Assembly (NCBI GenBank): GCA_902540995.1
Contig: CACBOY010000001.1
Coordinates: 62,001 to 126,000 of the forward strand
Direction of reading: 5' to 3'
Length of the DNA: 64,000 bases
Source of the DNA: an uncultured SAR86 cluster bacterium
GTDB taxonomy: Bacteria; Pseudomonadota; Gammaproteobacteria; Magnimaribacterales; AG-339-G14
This document shows positions 27,888 to 36,612 of this stretch, in pieces (position 1 is the first letter of the stretch; each line of letters opens with the position of its first letter). A program made the translations under genes and the position numbers. The notes below the pieces were generated by a model, which saw nothing but the letters and a program-made list of their open reading frames with translations, searched no databases and was not told the DNA's origin.

Positions 27888-28853
27888 ATTATTAAGTTCT
27901 TTTAATTGTTCTTCGCTTAACTCACCCATATTTTCAGTATCTAGGCACTCTTTTAACTCTTCAGTATTTTTTACCCCCAAAATCACTGAGCTTACTTTTT
28001 GTATCGAAAGAGCATAACGATGTGCTAAAGAGGCTGGAGATTCGCCCCACTTTTTTGCAAGTTCTCTAAAAGGCTTTGCTCTCTCGTAGTCATCAAAGTC
28101 GAGTTTGTCTCTTCCTGATGGATGCGGTTTGCGATCCATTTTTGATGTTAATGCTCCTGCTTGAACAGCTCTAATGGCCAAAATGGGAATGTCTTTATCC
28201 TGACACTCTTTTAAAATTCTATTTGGATTGGGTTTTTTGCTTATGAAGCCAATAGCTCCAATAGAATTCATCATGTTCACTGCGCACTGCATTGCCTCGG
28301 GTTGTTTTTCATGATTAATTGCAGAAATTAAAGCTTCTTCTTCGCCCAACCCTATTCCCCAAGAATCTATCTTTCCTTCAGACTTCAATCTTTCGAAGGC
28401 TGGAATCACTGAATCATAATAACAAGACAAAGAAGTTGTAATTGAATCTCTTAAATCATTTAAAACGGGTAATTGATAGTCATCTTTGATCAATTGAGAG
28501 TGCAAAAGAAATAAGTTCACCTTTTCTATATTCATTCTCTCAAAACTTTCGATAAGAGATTCATTGAGTTTTTCATAAACCTTATCGTGCGGAAGAGTGC
28601 CCAACTGACATTTGGTTGTAATATTTAATTTAGTTACGTCTCTATCTTTGAGAGCTTCTCCAACGACTAGTTCAGCCTCTCCTCTGCCATACATTGGAGC
28701 CATATCAAGATGATTGATACCAGAATCAATAGAATATAGAACAGTATCAACTGCTTCTTTTCTGGTTGTTTTACCCCATACATTCCCTATCCCACCTCCA
28801 CCTAAAGTTAAAGAACTGATTGATCCAAAAGGTGTGAAGTTTCTATATTTCAT
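27876..28853 (-). CDS. Aldo/keto reductase
   Basis: A 325-residue NADPH-dependent TIM-barrel reductase. The catalytic tetrad is visible: Asp and Tyr in HLDMAPMYGRGEAEL, Lys in ITTKCQLG and His in VNLFLLHSQ. The C-terminal SIQKVSSVILGVKNTEEL carries the cofactor phosphate-binding region. It lies 21 nt after the flavin monooxygenase gene on the same strand, so the two may act in one pathway. Confidence 0.87.
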   Translation of the reverse strand: MKYRNFTPFGSISSLTLGGGGIGNVWGKTTRKEAVDTVLYSIDSGINHLDMAPMYGRGEAELVVGEALKDRDVTKLNITTKCQLGTLPHDKVYEKLNESLIESFERMNIEKVNLFLLHSQLIKDDYQLPVLNDLRDSITTSLSCYYDSVIPAFERLKSEGKIDSWGIGLGEEEALISAINHEKQPEAMQCAVNMMNSIGAIGFISKKPNPNRILKECQDKDIPILAIRAVQAGALTSKMDRKPHPSGRDKLDFDDYERAKPFRELAKKWGESPASLAHRYALSIQKVSSVILGVKNTEELKECLDTENMGELSEEQLKELNNLFT

Positions 28854-28874
28854 AAACGTGTCCTAGTTAAAATT

Positions 28875-30050
28875 TTATTTTGAGATGGCATCGTATTTAT
28901 AAAAACTATCCATAATTTTTTTTATAAAAAATTTCATTACTAAGTTTCTAAAAATAGCAAAGAAATCCGAAAGATGAAAAATCGTTGCATTCCTAGTAGC
29001 AGTTTTTTGTGCCTTTGCTGTTCTATACTTTCTTTTATTCTCGTAATCATTAAGTCCTAATTCAACATTATCGAAAGAAGAAAGGCTTGAGGCCAAAACA
29101 ATACCATCTTCAATAGCCATAGCAGCTCCTTGAGCAACAAACGGTAACATTGGATGAGCAGCATCGCCAAGCAAACTAAATCTTCCTTTACTCCATTTAT
29201 TCATCGGCGCCCTATCATGCAATCCCCACTTGAACAAACTACCGGCTTTTGTACTTTCTAAAATCTCTTGAATTTCAGGATGCCAGTCGGAAAAAATATG
29301 CTTGAGTTCAGAAATATCTCCTTTTTCAGACCAATCTTCACTCGTCCAGTCATTTTGTTCAACAAGACATACGCAATTTAAAAAATTTCCACCTTTAACT
29401 AGATATTGTACAAAGTGCTTCTTAGGTCCCAACCAAACTTTGGTATTTTGTTTTATGAATTTTGAAGATATTTCTTCTATTGGGACTAGCATTCGCCACG
29501 CTACATTCCCTGTGTATCGCGCTTGATCTTCCCCCCAAAGCTTTTTGCGTACAACTGAATGAATACCATCTGCACCGATCACAGCATCCGACTCAATAAC
29601 CCTTTCTCTAGTTTTAATAAATGCACCATTTGCTTCTTCATATAAGTCTATGATTTCAGAATTTTTTTCAATCTGAATTTCTTCTTTATTAATAATTTTT
29701 AAAAGAGCTTTTTGTAAATCAGCTCGGTGAACATCGTAGTTTGGAGAACCGTATATCTTTACTGAGGAATTTTTTAAAGCCCGTTGAGCTAAAACTTTTC
29801 CAGTTCGATAATGCACAAATTGAAACGCTTCCGGTTCATAAACATCTGCCTGTAATTCTTCCATAACACCAAGATATTCAAGTACCTTATTAGCATTTGG
29901 AGAAAGCTGAATTCCTGCACCAAGCTCACTTAAAGATTCTGTCTTTTCGTAGATTGTTGGTTTATGACCTCTTTTTTTTAAGGCTAAAGCAGCTACCAAT
30001 CCTCCAATTCCAGCTCCAACAATTGAAATTTCTAAGGGTTTAGATTTCAT
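28875..30050 (-). CDS. FAD-dependent monooxygenase (salicylate hydroxylase-like)
   Basis: A 391-residue group A flavoprotein hydroxylase. GAGIGGLVAALALKKRGH (about 12-29) binds FAD. DAVIGADGIHSVVR supplies the DG motif near 160, and LLGDAAHPMLPFVAQGAAMAIEDG is the GD motif near 295. It resembles 6-hydroxynicotinate/salicylate monooxygenases that hydroxylate aromatic acids. The substrate is unproven. It follows an NTF2-like gene by 12 nt, a pairing common in aromatic degradation clusters. Confidence 0.85.
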   Translation of the reverse strand: MKSKPLEISIVGAGIGGLVAALALKKRGHKPTIYEKTESLSELGAGIQLSPNANKVLEYLGVMEELQADVYEPEAFQFVHYRTGKVLAQRALKNSSVKIYGSPNYDVHRADLQKALLKIINKEEIQIEKNSEIIDLYEEANGAFIKTRERVIESDAVIGADGIHSVVRKKLWGEDQARYTGNVAWRMLVPIEEISSKFIKQNTKVWLGPKKHFVQYLVKGGNFLNCVCLVEQNDWTSEDWSEKGDISELKHIFSDWHPEIQEILESTKAGSLFKWGLHDRAPMNKWSKGRFSLLGDAAHPMLPFVAQGAAMAIEDGIVLASSLSSFDNVELGLNDYENKRKYRTAKAQKTATRNATIFHLSDFFAIFRNLVMKFFIKKIMDSFYKYDAISK

Positions 30051-30062
30051 AAAGATCTACAG

Positions 30063-30512
30063 TTAGAGAACAGGAGAAGAATGATGAATTTTTATCTTAA
30101 TTTCTCCATCTTCAAGACAAAAAACAAAAGTGAAAGCAACCAAAGTCGTCTCACTCGATGAGACTGGTTTAAATGAGAGCGTACCCATTGCAGTTGATAA
30201 GTTTTCCTCATTTAATATATTCAATTCTTGAAGATTTATTTCTTCCCAAGGCTTTAAAGCAAAACCATTATCTTCTGCAAATTTTCCCTTAACAAAATAA
30301 GATAGAGCTTCTTCTAAGTTATTTCTAAATATTTTATCTTTGGTAAAAGTTGGTTTAAAAAGTATCTGTTGAGTCTTAAAAGCATAATGCTTAGATAAAA
30401 ATTTCAAAGCTTCTTTTTCAAAGTCCTCTTTTTTTGAATAAGCTTTTCCTATCTCAATTACCCCTTTGGTCCATGAATCAAGAAACTCTTTAATTTTAGA
30501 TTCGTTCATCAA
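30063..30512 (-). CDS. NTF2/CaMKII-association-domain-like protein
   Basis: A 149-residue protein with an N-terminal helical half (LDSWTKGVIEIGKAYSKKEDF) and a beta-rich half ending in KIKIHHSSPVL. The terminal HHSS signature resembles the SnoaL/CaMKII-association-domain group of NTF2-like proteins. Function unknown. It is probably co-transcribed with the flavin monooxygenase just downstream. Confidence 0.6.
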   Translation of the reverse strand: MMNESKIKEFLDSWTKGVIEIGKAYSKKEDFEKEALKFLSKHYAFKTQQILFKPTFTKDKIFRNNLEEALSYFVKGKFAEDNGFALKPWEEINLQELNILNEENLSTAMGTLSFKPVSSSETTLVAFTFVFCLEDGEIKIKIHHSSPVL

Positions 30513-30561
30513 ATCATGATAATTAATTTATTTAGGTATTGAAACTTAGTAAGATGAATTC

Positions 30562-31386
30562 ATGAGTATATATAAAGATAAAAAAGTCCTAATCACAGGT
30601 GCGTCAACTGGAATAGGCTATGCCTTGGCTGAAGAATTAAATAAACGAGGTGCAGAAGTTATTTTAACTGCAAGATCAGAGGATAAATTGCATGCTCTTG
30701 CTGAAAAAATCAAAGCATCTGGTGGGAAAGCGCATGTCTTTATAGAAGATCTTTCTATTCAAGGTTCCGCTGAAGCTTTATATAACCAAATTAAATCCCA
30801 AAATTTATCTATCGATATCTTAATTAACAATGCTGGATACGGTAGATGGGGAGAATTAACTAGCTTTGAAAGAGATGATTATGCAGAGATGCTACAGCTT
30901 AATGTTGTAACACTGACAGATCTTTGCCATTTGTATTTACCTGATATGGTAAAACAAGGTGGTGGTGGCATCATAAATGTTGGCTCTATGGCATCTTTAG
31001 CACCAATACCTTATGCAAGTATTTATTCTTCTTCAAAAGCATATGTTTTGATGTTTTCTGAAGCAATTAGGTTTGAATACCAAGATAAAAATATTAAAGT
31101 TATGGCGCTTCTTCCTGGAGGGACGGAATCGGAGTTTGCCCGAGTAGCTACAGAAAAATCGGAAGAACTTACGAAAAGATATCAAAATCGAGATAACTCA
31201 GCTTCTGGAATGACTATGCAAACTTCTCATGATGTTGCTTTAGAATGTCTTGAGGGTTATGAAAAAGATAAGCAATTCGTCATTTGTGGCAGAAGCAATA
31301 GAGTTTTAAATTTCGTTACTGGTTTTATGACTAGAAAAGCCGTTCTTAATTTCACCGGCAAAATGTTTAAAAAAATAGCTGGCTAA
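30562..31386 (+). CDS. SDR family oxidoreductase (ketoreductase type)
   Basis: A 274-residue short-chain dehydrogenase. LITGASTGIGYALAEEL (about 10-26), an NNAGYGRWGEL segment and Ser/Tyr/Lys in VGSMASLAPIPYASIYSSSKAY make the active site intact. The C-terminal region (TGFMTRKAVLNFTGKMFKKI) resembles membrane-proximal DltE/17beta-HSD-like SDRs. Substrate unknown. The metal operon follows 19 bp after its stop, at the operator. Confidence 0.88.
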   Translation: MSIYKDKKVLITGASTGIGYALAEELNKRGAEVILTARSEDKLHALAEKIKASGGKAHVFIEDLSIQGSAEALYNQIKSQNLSIDILINNAGYGRWGELTSFERDDYAEMLQLNVVTLTDLCHLYLPDMVKQGGGGIINVGSMASLAPIPYASIYSSSKAYVLMFSEAIRFEYQDKNIKVMALLPGGTESEFARVATEKSEELTKRYQNRDNSASGMTMQTSHDVALECLEGYEKDKQFVICGRSNRVLNFVTGFMTRKAVLNFTGKMFKKIAG

Positions 31387-31404
31387 ATTCCAAAATTGTA
31401 ATAC

Positions 31405-31423
31405 TATACCCCCCATGGGTATA
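31405..31423 (+). promoter_or_regulatory. Candidate CsoR-family operator
   Basis: TATACCC-CCCAT-GGGTATA: perfect 7-bp arms around a 5-bp GC-rich spacer. Inverted repeats flanking a G/C tract are the known binding architecture of CsoR/RcnR (DUF156) repressors. A gene for such a repressor is the last gene of the operon that starts here, so autoregulation is expected. Confidence 0.6.
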
Positions 31424-31446
31424 AGAATTATATTTTTTTTTGCTTA

Positions 31447-32016
31447 ATGACTTCTCTGTATAGTCAAGCAAGACCAATTTCTTATCCAGAAGGATTCACC
31501 CTCATGTCTCATTCTGATATTTACAAAGACTCAGTCTATTTTCATTATTCTCCTAGTTTTAAGTATTCAGTAGGCTTGGAAGTAGCAAAAGATGATTATT
31601 TTGATGATGAGTATTCTTTTTTTAGATTTACTTATTTACTAAACAGAAAAAATACACAAAATTCTCAAAGCAATTTATATTTTCAATCAGGCGTTGACCC
31701 TGAAAACTTTGATCGTCATTTTTATGGTCTCCATGGTGATTGGGAAACGAGAAGATGGTTTGTAGGCTTTGGATATAAAGAAAGCTTCAATGACTTTGAA
31801 GATTTTTCTGAAAAATATCTTCAATTCGGGATAGCACCCTACCTAGGAAAATATGGCGACTTGCATACCTGGTTGATGTTCAAAACAAAAAAGAATTCTT
31901 TAGGAGATAGCTGGTCAACTTATCCTGTAATTAAATTTTTCAAAGGTGATTTTTTAATCGAGCTTGGTTACAACAACAAAACAAGAACCGATGCTCATCT
32001 CATGTACAGATTTTAA
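31447..32016 (+). CDS. Putative outer-membrane beta-barrel protein of metal operon
   Basis: A 189-residue protein as called. It alternates polar and aromatic residues in strand-like stretches and ends in AHLMYRF, a C-terminal Phe typical of outer-membrane barrels. The called start lacks a signal peptide and has no ribosome-binding site. Upstream bases in the same frame read IFFCLMTSLYSQA, part of a good signal peptide. An ATG at 31415 would supply its beginning (MGIRIIFFF) if the T9 tract at 31433-31441 had one more T. So the start may be displaced by an indel, slippage or a sequencing error. It is the first gene of the CsoR-linked operon, and no known family is recognised. Confidence 0.6.
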   Translation: MTSLYSQARPISYPEGFTLMSHSDIYKDSVYFHYSPSFKYSVGLEVAKDDYFDDEYSFFRFTYLLNRKNTQNSQSNLYFQSGVDPENFDRHFYGLHGDWETRRWFVGFGYKESFNDFEDFSEKYLQFGIAPYLGKYGDLHTWLMFKTKKNSLGDSWSTYPVIKFFKGDFLIELGYNNKTRTDAHLMYRF

Positions 32017-32025
32017 GGAGGAAAT

Positions 32026-32433
32026 ATGAGACTAATATGTTTAATTTTAATGTTCATGGCGTCAGTAATTTTTGCCGAAAAAAATCATGATTCCCATGAG
32101 CACCAAGGTCATGCAGTTCATCAAAATGATGTTTACGTGGACGGAAAAAAATTCAAAATAGATAAAGAAAGGTTCGATGAATTTAAAAAAAATCTTAAAG
32201 ATGTTCAAGTTGCAATAATTAATGTTCAAGGCATGGTCTGTGATTTTTGTGCCCGAGGTATCGAAAAGGCTTTTCTTAAAGATACCAAGGTAAAAAAAAT
32301 AGATGTTGACCTTGAAAATGGAAAAGTTGTGATTGCCTATTCTTTAAATAAGAAAATTGAATTTAAGGAAATCAAAGAAAAAATATTAATGAATGGTCAA
32401 AACGCAACAGACTATAAGCTGATGAAAATTTAA
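32026..32433 (+). CDS. MerP-like periplasmic heavy-metal-associated (HMA) protein
   Basis: A 135-residue exported protein. A signal peptide (about 1-17, ending VIFAEK) is followed by a His-rich segment, NHDSHEHQGHAVH. An HMA domain with the metal motif GMVCDFC lies near residues 69-75. HMA proteins of this type carry Cu(I), Hg(II) or similar ions; MerP hands Hg(II) to MerT. The His-rich linker is unlike MerP and hints at copper, zinc or another metal. A very strong AGGAGGAAAT ribosome-binding site precedes it. Confidence 0.8.
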   Translation: MRLICLILMFMASVIFAEKNHDSHEHQGHAVHQNDVYVDGKKFKIDKERFDEFKKNLKDVQVAIINVQGMVCDFCARGIEKAFLKDTKVKKIDVDLENGKVVIAYSLNKKIEFKEIKEKILMNGQNATDYKLMKI

Positions 32434-32434
32434 C

Positions 32435-32800
32435 ATGTTTGACCGATCTGCTAATCTCATATCTTTGTTTGCATCTTCATCTACATTGATATGTTGTGCA
32501 CTACCTGCGGTATTTATAGTTATTGGAGCAGGAGCAACTTTTGCAAGCATCATTTCTATATTCCCTTTTTTGGTAGTGATTTCAAAATATAAAGTTTCTA
32601 TAACTTTGGTATCTCTTCTTATATTAGTTTTTGCTGGCTACATAAATTACAGAACCTATTATCTTCCTTGTCCAGCAGATCCCGAGTTAGGGAGAATTTG
32701 TCTTCAAACCAGAAAACGTTCAAGGTCAATTTACTATTTTTCAGTTATTCTCTTTACGTTTGCTACAATATTTACTTATCTCATTCCAAATATCATTTAA
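32435..32800 (+). CDS. MerT-like metal transporter
   Basis: A 121-residue inner-membrane protein of MerT size (116). The first helix contains the vicinal pair STLICCALPAVF near residues 20-21. A loop carries a second cysteine pair, CPADPELGRIC, as MerT does, and the last hydrophobic helix ends the protein. It starts 1 nt after the HMA gene, so the two probably work together in moving a thiophilic metal. No merA reductase is present nearby, so the physiological ion may not be mercury. Confidence 0.75.
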   Translation: MFDRSANLISLFASSSTLICCALPAVFIVIGAGATFASIISIFPFLVVISKYKVSITLVSLLILVFAGYINYRTYYLPCPADPELGRICLQTRKRSRSIYYFSVILFTFATIFTYLIPNII

Positions 32801-32807
32801 ATAAATC

Positions 32808-33068
32808 ATGAGTCATCCTAGTCATAAAAAAGAATTATCAAGTGTAAGGCGGATTGAAGGTCAGCTAAGAGGTATCGCTAAAATGATTGAAGAAGAGAAA
32901 TACTGTGTCGATATACTCAATCAAATCAAAGCTGTTAGAAAATCTATTGCTTCAGTGGAAGGAAAAATCTTAAAAACACATCTTGAGGAATGTGTTAAGG
33001 ACTCTTTGAAAGGTGAAAAAGAGTTCGAAAGCAAGGTCGAAGAAATAATTAAAGTCCTTAAAAGATAA
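32808..33068 (+). CDS. CsoR/RcnR-family (DUF156) metal-sensing repressor
   Basis: An 86-residue all-helical repressor. RRIEGQLRGIAKMI is the family's DNA-contact signature. The metal ligands read Cys33 (YCVDIL), His58 and Cys62 (THLEEC), the Cys-His-Cys set used by Cu(I)-sensing CsoR. RcnR instead has His at the last position. An N-terminal His3 is also present. It ends the operon that begins at a matching operator (31405-31423). Confidence 0.88.
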   Translation: MSHPSHKKELSSVRRIEGQLRGIAKMIEEEKYCVDILNQIKAVRKSIASVEGKILKTHLEECVKDSLKGEKEFESKVEEIIKVLKR

Positions 33069-33075
33069 AAGAACG

Positions 33076-33828
33076 TTAATCTAGTCTTGAAGCGATTTCA
33101 TTCAAATGGCTGAAAGTCTCTAAATTGGCGTTCATGATAATTTCCATTTCGGGAACCGTTTCACTTATATCGCCCATTTTGGTTAAAACCATGTGAACGT
33201 CGTCGTGATAAGGAAGCTTACTCATGTCCTCCAACCAACGACTTAGATTTTCGAAGTCACTATAGTCATAGAGATTGGTAAATTGCGTATTCAGTTGAGC
33301 AATTTCAACATAGGCTGAAAAATCGGCAATGGTGACGTGGTCTCCTGCAATAAATTTATTTTTTTTAAGCCACTGAGTTTCTAATGCTTTGAGGGCATTA
33401 TTAAACATTTTTTGAGACATATTGATTAAGTCTTCTGAAAGTCCTAAGTCAGGTCTTAAAATTGGCGCAAAATAACCAGTGGATGCCTCTTTGATACTTC
33501 GGTGATGATAGTGAAGGTAATGATCGACCTTTCCTCTCAGTTCGGGATCTTCTGGGTACAAATCGTCCCATTTGTGTTTGTTACATAAGTAACACATGAT
33601 TGCGATCGACTCCGATAATAAATATCCACTTGCAGGATCTTCCAAGCCAGGAATGGTTCCATTGGGATATTTTTCCAAATAAGAGGGATGACGAGTTCCG
33701 TTTTCTTTTGGAGAACCTGGTGCAGTAATAATCAACTCAAAAGGTAATTTTTTATAAAGCATCATCCATAGAACTGTCCTTACAGCCTGAGACATTGGAA
33801 CGCCAAAAATCTTAAGTTTACTGCTCAT
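33076..33828 (-). CDS. Glutathione S-transferase family protein (theta-like)
   Basis: A 250-residue GST. The N-terminal thioredoxin-like domain has LKIFGVPMSQAVRTVLWML and the glutathione-binding LLSESIAIMCYL near 70. The C-terminal helical domain has the N-capping KNKFIAGDHVTIADFSAYVE near 165. It conjugates or transfers glutathione; the substrate is unknown. It lies 2 nt after the YghU-like gene, so the two are probably co-transcribed. Confidence 0.85.
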   Translation of the reverse strand: MSSKLKIFGVPMSQAVRTVLWMMLYKKLPFELIITAPGSPKENGTRHPSYLEKYPNGTIPGLEDPASGYLLSESIAIMCYLCNKHKWDDLYPEDPELRGKVDHYLHYHHRSIKEASTGYFAPILRPDLGLSEDLINMSQKMFNNALKALETQWLKKNKFIAGDHVTIADFSAYVEIAQLNTQFTNLYDYSDFENLSRWLEDMSKLPYHDDVHMVLTKMGDISETVPEMEIIMNANLETFSHLNEIASRLD

Positions 33829-33830
33829 GT

Positions 33831-34673
33831 TTAATCAAGATCACTGGCATCATGTCTTTCAGGAATTGCATTGTCTTCCGGTCCACTAGGAGGTCGCCCT
33901 ACTCTAGCTCCTCTTTTGAAAGCAGGTCTCTCAGAAATTTCCTCAGCCCAACGAACGACATTTTTATAAGATTTCACATCTAAAAATTCTGCGGCATTGT
34001 ATGCATTTTTTAGCACCAAATAACCATACCAAGGATGAATGGCCATATCAGCAATGTTGTATTCATCGCCGCAAATAAATTTTCTATTTTCTAAATTTTT
34101 ATTCAAGACATCTAATTGACGCTTAACTTCCATAGCAAAACGATTGATGGGATATTCAAATTTTTCTGGAGCATAAGCATAAAAGTGTCCAAATCCTCCC
34201 CCCAAGTAAGGAGCGCTACCCATTTGCCAGAAAAGCCATGACATGCACTCTGCTCTTGCAGCAGGATCAGTTGGAATAAACTCCCCAAATTTTTCAGCAA
34301 GGTAAACGAGAATTGCACCGGATTCAAAAACTCTCGTATGTGGCTCTGAACTTCTATCTAAAAGAGCAGGAATTTTAGAATTTGGATTTATTTCAACAAA
34401 ACCACTTCCAAATTGATCGCCATTTCCAATGTTAATCAGATATGCATCATATTCGGCACCTTCGTGTCCCAAAGCCAAAAGTTCTTCAAGCAGAACAGTG
34501 ACCTTGACCCCATTAGGTGTTCCAAGCGAATAAAGTTGCATCGGATGTTTCCCTACCGGAAGCTCTTTATCATGGGTTGAGCCTGAAATTGGTCTGTTTA
34601 TGTTTGCAAATTTACCTCCGCTTTCTTGATCCCAAGTCCATACTTTTGGAGGTGAATATTTTTCGTCTGACAT
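33831..34673 (-). CDS. yghU: YghU-like disulfide-bond oxidoreductase (GST family)
   Basis: A 280-residue nu-class GST. The long N-terminal extension (KVWTWDQESGGKFANINRPISG) followed by HPMQLYSLGTPNGVKVTVLLEE is characteristic of YghU, which binds two glutathiones and reduces disulfides. FESGAILVYLAEKF near 112 binds glutathione, and RKFICGDEYNIADMAIHPW is the C-terminal domain signature. It is divergently spaced from the next gene by an AT-rich gap (34674-34787) with nothing recognisable. Confidence 0.9.
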   Translation of the reverse strand: MSDEKYSPPKVWTWDQESGGKFANINRPISGSTHDKELPVGKHPMQLYSLGTPNGVKVTVLLEELLALGHEGAEYDAYLINIGNGDQFGSGFVEINPNSKIPALLDRSSEPHTRVFESGAILVYLAEKFGEFIPTDPAARAECMSWLFWQMGSAPYLGGGFGHFYAYAPEKFEYPINRFAMEVKRQLDVLNKNLENRKFICGDEYNIADMAIHPWYGYLVLKNAYNAAEFLDVKSYKNVVRWAEEISERPAFKRGARVGRPPSGPEDNAIPERHDASDLD

Positions 34674-34787
34674 GAAGTTTCTCCTATTTTTTGAATACTT
34701 GCTGATTAATCATACTCTCAAAGTAAATAAATTTATGTAAATATAAAAAAATATAAAATCAATTTAAAAAGAAGTTCTGAATAAAAT

Positions 34788-35975
34788 CTAATTTAATTTA
34801 AAAACCTTATTTTCGGAAATGAGGGATGTTATCTCTTCCTCTGAGTAACCCAATTTTGAGAGTATTTCCTCTGTGTGTTCGCCAAGCTTTGGTGCAGGCT
34901 TAGATATCTCACTTGGTGTTTTCTCAAATCGTGCTGCTGGTCTTGCCTGACGAACTTCGCCAAAAGATTCGTAATTCGTTTTTAGAATAGATTCATTGGC
35001 AATTATTTGTTCATTTTCTAATAATTCCATTCGATCAAGTAAGGGTGCGCTGGGCACTCCTTCAGCTTGAAAACGAGCTAAAATTTCATCGCTATTCCAT
35101 TTTGAAATTTCTTCTCCAGTGATTTCTTTTCTTTCCTGGGCATTACTAACCCTGCCTGCAGGTGAGGCAAAACGTTCATCCTCGACCAAATCTTCTCGAT
35201 TTAAAGCTTTACACATACCTTTCCATTCAGCATCTGATACCGCGCCAGCTGTAATATATCTATCTTTTGCTTTATAAATTAAATCTTGTGAGCCTTGAAG
35301 TTTTCTAACATCGATTTCATTTTCGGCAAAAACTATTCCTGCCATTCCCTCGGGCCAAAAAAAAGAAATCATCGAATCAAGCATGGATAATTCAATATGT
35401 TGTCCAATTCCATGTTTTTCTCTTGCATACAAAGCAGAAGAAATTGCTTGGGCAGCAGTTAAAGAAGTTACTTTATCTGCAATTATGATTCTAAACATTT
35501 TAGGTCTACCGGTATCCCTATCGGCTTGAATGTCTGTTGCTCCAGATAAAGCTTGGATGACAGGATCATAAACTCTTGAATTTGCGTAAGGGCCATCATT
35601 TCCAAACCCACTAATGGAGGTATAAATTATCTTAGGATTTATTTTTCTTATTTCCTTTTCGCCAAAACCCATTCTATCGATGGCGCCAGGTCTAAAATTT
35701 TGCATGAATACATCTGCATCTTTCGCTAATTGAAAAAGAATTTTTTTTCCCTCCTCCGACTTCAAATCAATTGCTATAGATTTTTTTCCTCTATTACAAG
35801 AAAAGAAGACTGGGTTTACACCCTTATGAGGAGCAGCCATGTGCCTCACCAATTCTCCTGTTATTGGTTCAACTTTAATGACATCTGCACCTTGATCAGC
35901 CAAAATCATAGCTCCCACAGGACCCGAAACCATGCTTGTCAGGTCTAAAACTTTAATTCCTTTTAAGGGTCCCAT
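34788..35975 (-). CDS. CaiB/BaiF family CoA-transferase
   Basis: A 395-residue family III CoA-transferase. GIKVLDLTSMVSGPVGAMILADQGADVIKVEP forms the N-terminal CoA-binding domain, and QNFRPGAIDRMGFGEK and YTSISGFGNDGPY follow. The region GQHIELSMLDSMISFF near 197 continues the fold. The enzyme moves CoA between carboxylic acids, often in carnitine, bile-acid or branched-chain degradation. Pair specificity is unknown. It sits 3 nt after a GST gene on the same strand. Confidence 0.88.
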   Translation of the reverse strand: MGPLKGIKVLDLTSMVSGPVGAMILADQGADVIKVEPITGELVRHMAAPHKGVNPVFFSCNRGKKSIAIDLKSEEGKKILFQLAKDADVFMQNFRPGAIDRMGFGEKEIRKINPKIIYTSISGFGNDGPYANSRVYDPVIQALSGATDIQADRDTGRPKMFRIIIADKVTSLTAAQAISSALYAREKHGIGQHIELSMLDSMISFFWPEGMAGIVFAENEIDVRKLQGSQDLIYKAKDRYITAGAVSDAEWKGMCKALNREDLVEDERFASPAGRVSNAQERKEITGEEISKWNSDEILARFQAEGVPSAPLLDRMELLENEQIIANESILKTNYESFGEVRQARPAARFEKTPSEISKPAPKLGEHTEEILSKLGYSEEEITSLISENKVFKLN

Positions 35976-35978
35976 TTT

Positions 35979-36608
35979 TCAATTTGAATAGTTTATCTTC
36001 ATTGCCTTTTGATATGCAGTTCTTTTGGATATTTTATCTCGATATGATGAAATATTTTTAGGGAGAGAAAATTCATAAAATATAGCCCAATCTAGGCAAG
36101 TCATCAAAAAGATATCTGCTAAACCAAACCCATTTTTTAAAATTGTCTCCTGTGATTTTAGATGCTCTTCAATGACATTCAGTTGTTTTAAAAAATATTG
36201 TCTACAAGCTTTTACAACTACTGGAGATTCTCCATATATCTCCTTCAAATCATAATGACGTCTCATCACGTAAAGCGAAGTTTCATCCAATTCACCATAA
36301 ATAAAGTCACACCATTCCTCTTCTTTAGCGATGGAAACTTCATCATTAGGCAAAAAAATATTTTTAGACTTAAAATTTCTTTGAAGATATTTACATATTG
36401 CAAGACTTTCTGACAAGTTTAAGTCTTTGTGCTGCATCGCTGGAATTTTCTGCTTTGGATTTAAAGAAGTAAATTCTTTCGTTTGAGTTTCTCCAGTTCG
36501 AGGTCCTATTGGAATTAATTCATAATCTATTTCCAACTCTTCTGCCATCCATATTGGTCGTAAGGTCCTTGCTGTCCCTGCTCCCCATAGTTTTAGTAAT
36601 ATGCTCAT
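35979..36608 (-). CDS. Glutathione S-transferase family protein
   Basis: The track start at 36665 overlaps the PAP2 gene. The Met at 36608 gives MSILLKLWGAGTARTLRPIWMAEEL, a normal GST beginning preceded by GAAAAG, so I use it (209 residues). The glutathione-binding LNLSESLAICKYLQRNF lies near 63. The helical domain has LKNGFGLADIFLMTCLDW. Substrate unknown. It probably forms an operon with the CoA-transferase. Confidence 0.82.
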   Translation of the reverse strand: MSILLKLWGAGTARTLRPIWMAEELEIDYELIPIGPRTGETQTKEFTSLNPKQKIPAMQHKDLNLSESLAICKYLQRNFKSKNIFLPNDEVSIAKEEEWCDFIYGELDETSLYVMRRHYDLKEIYGESPVVVKACRQYFLKQLNVIEEHLKSQETILKNGFGLADIFLMTCLDWAIFYEFSLPKNISSYRDKISKRTAYQKAMKINYSN

Positions 36609-36612
36609 CTTT

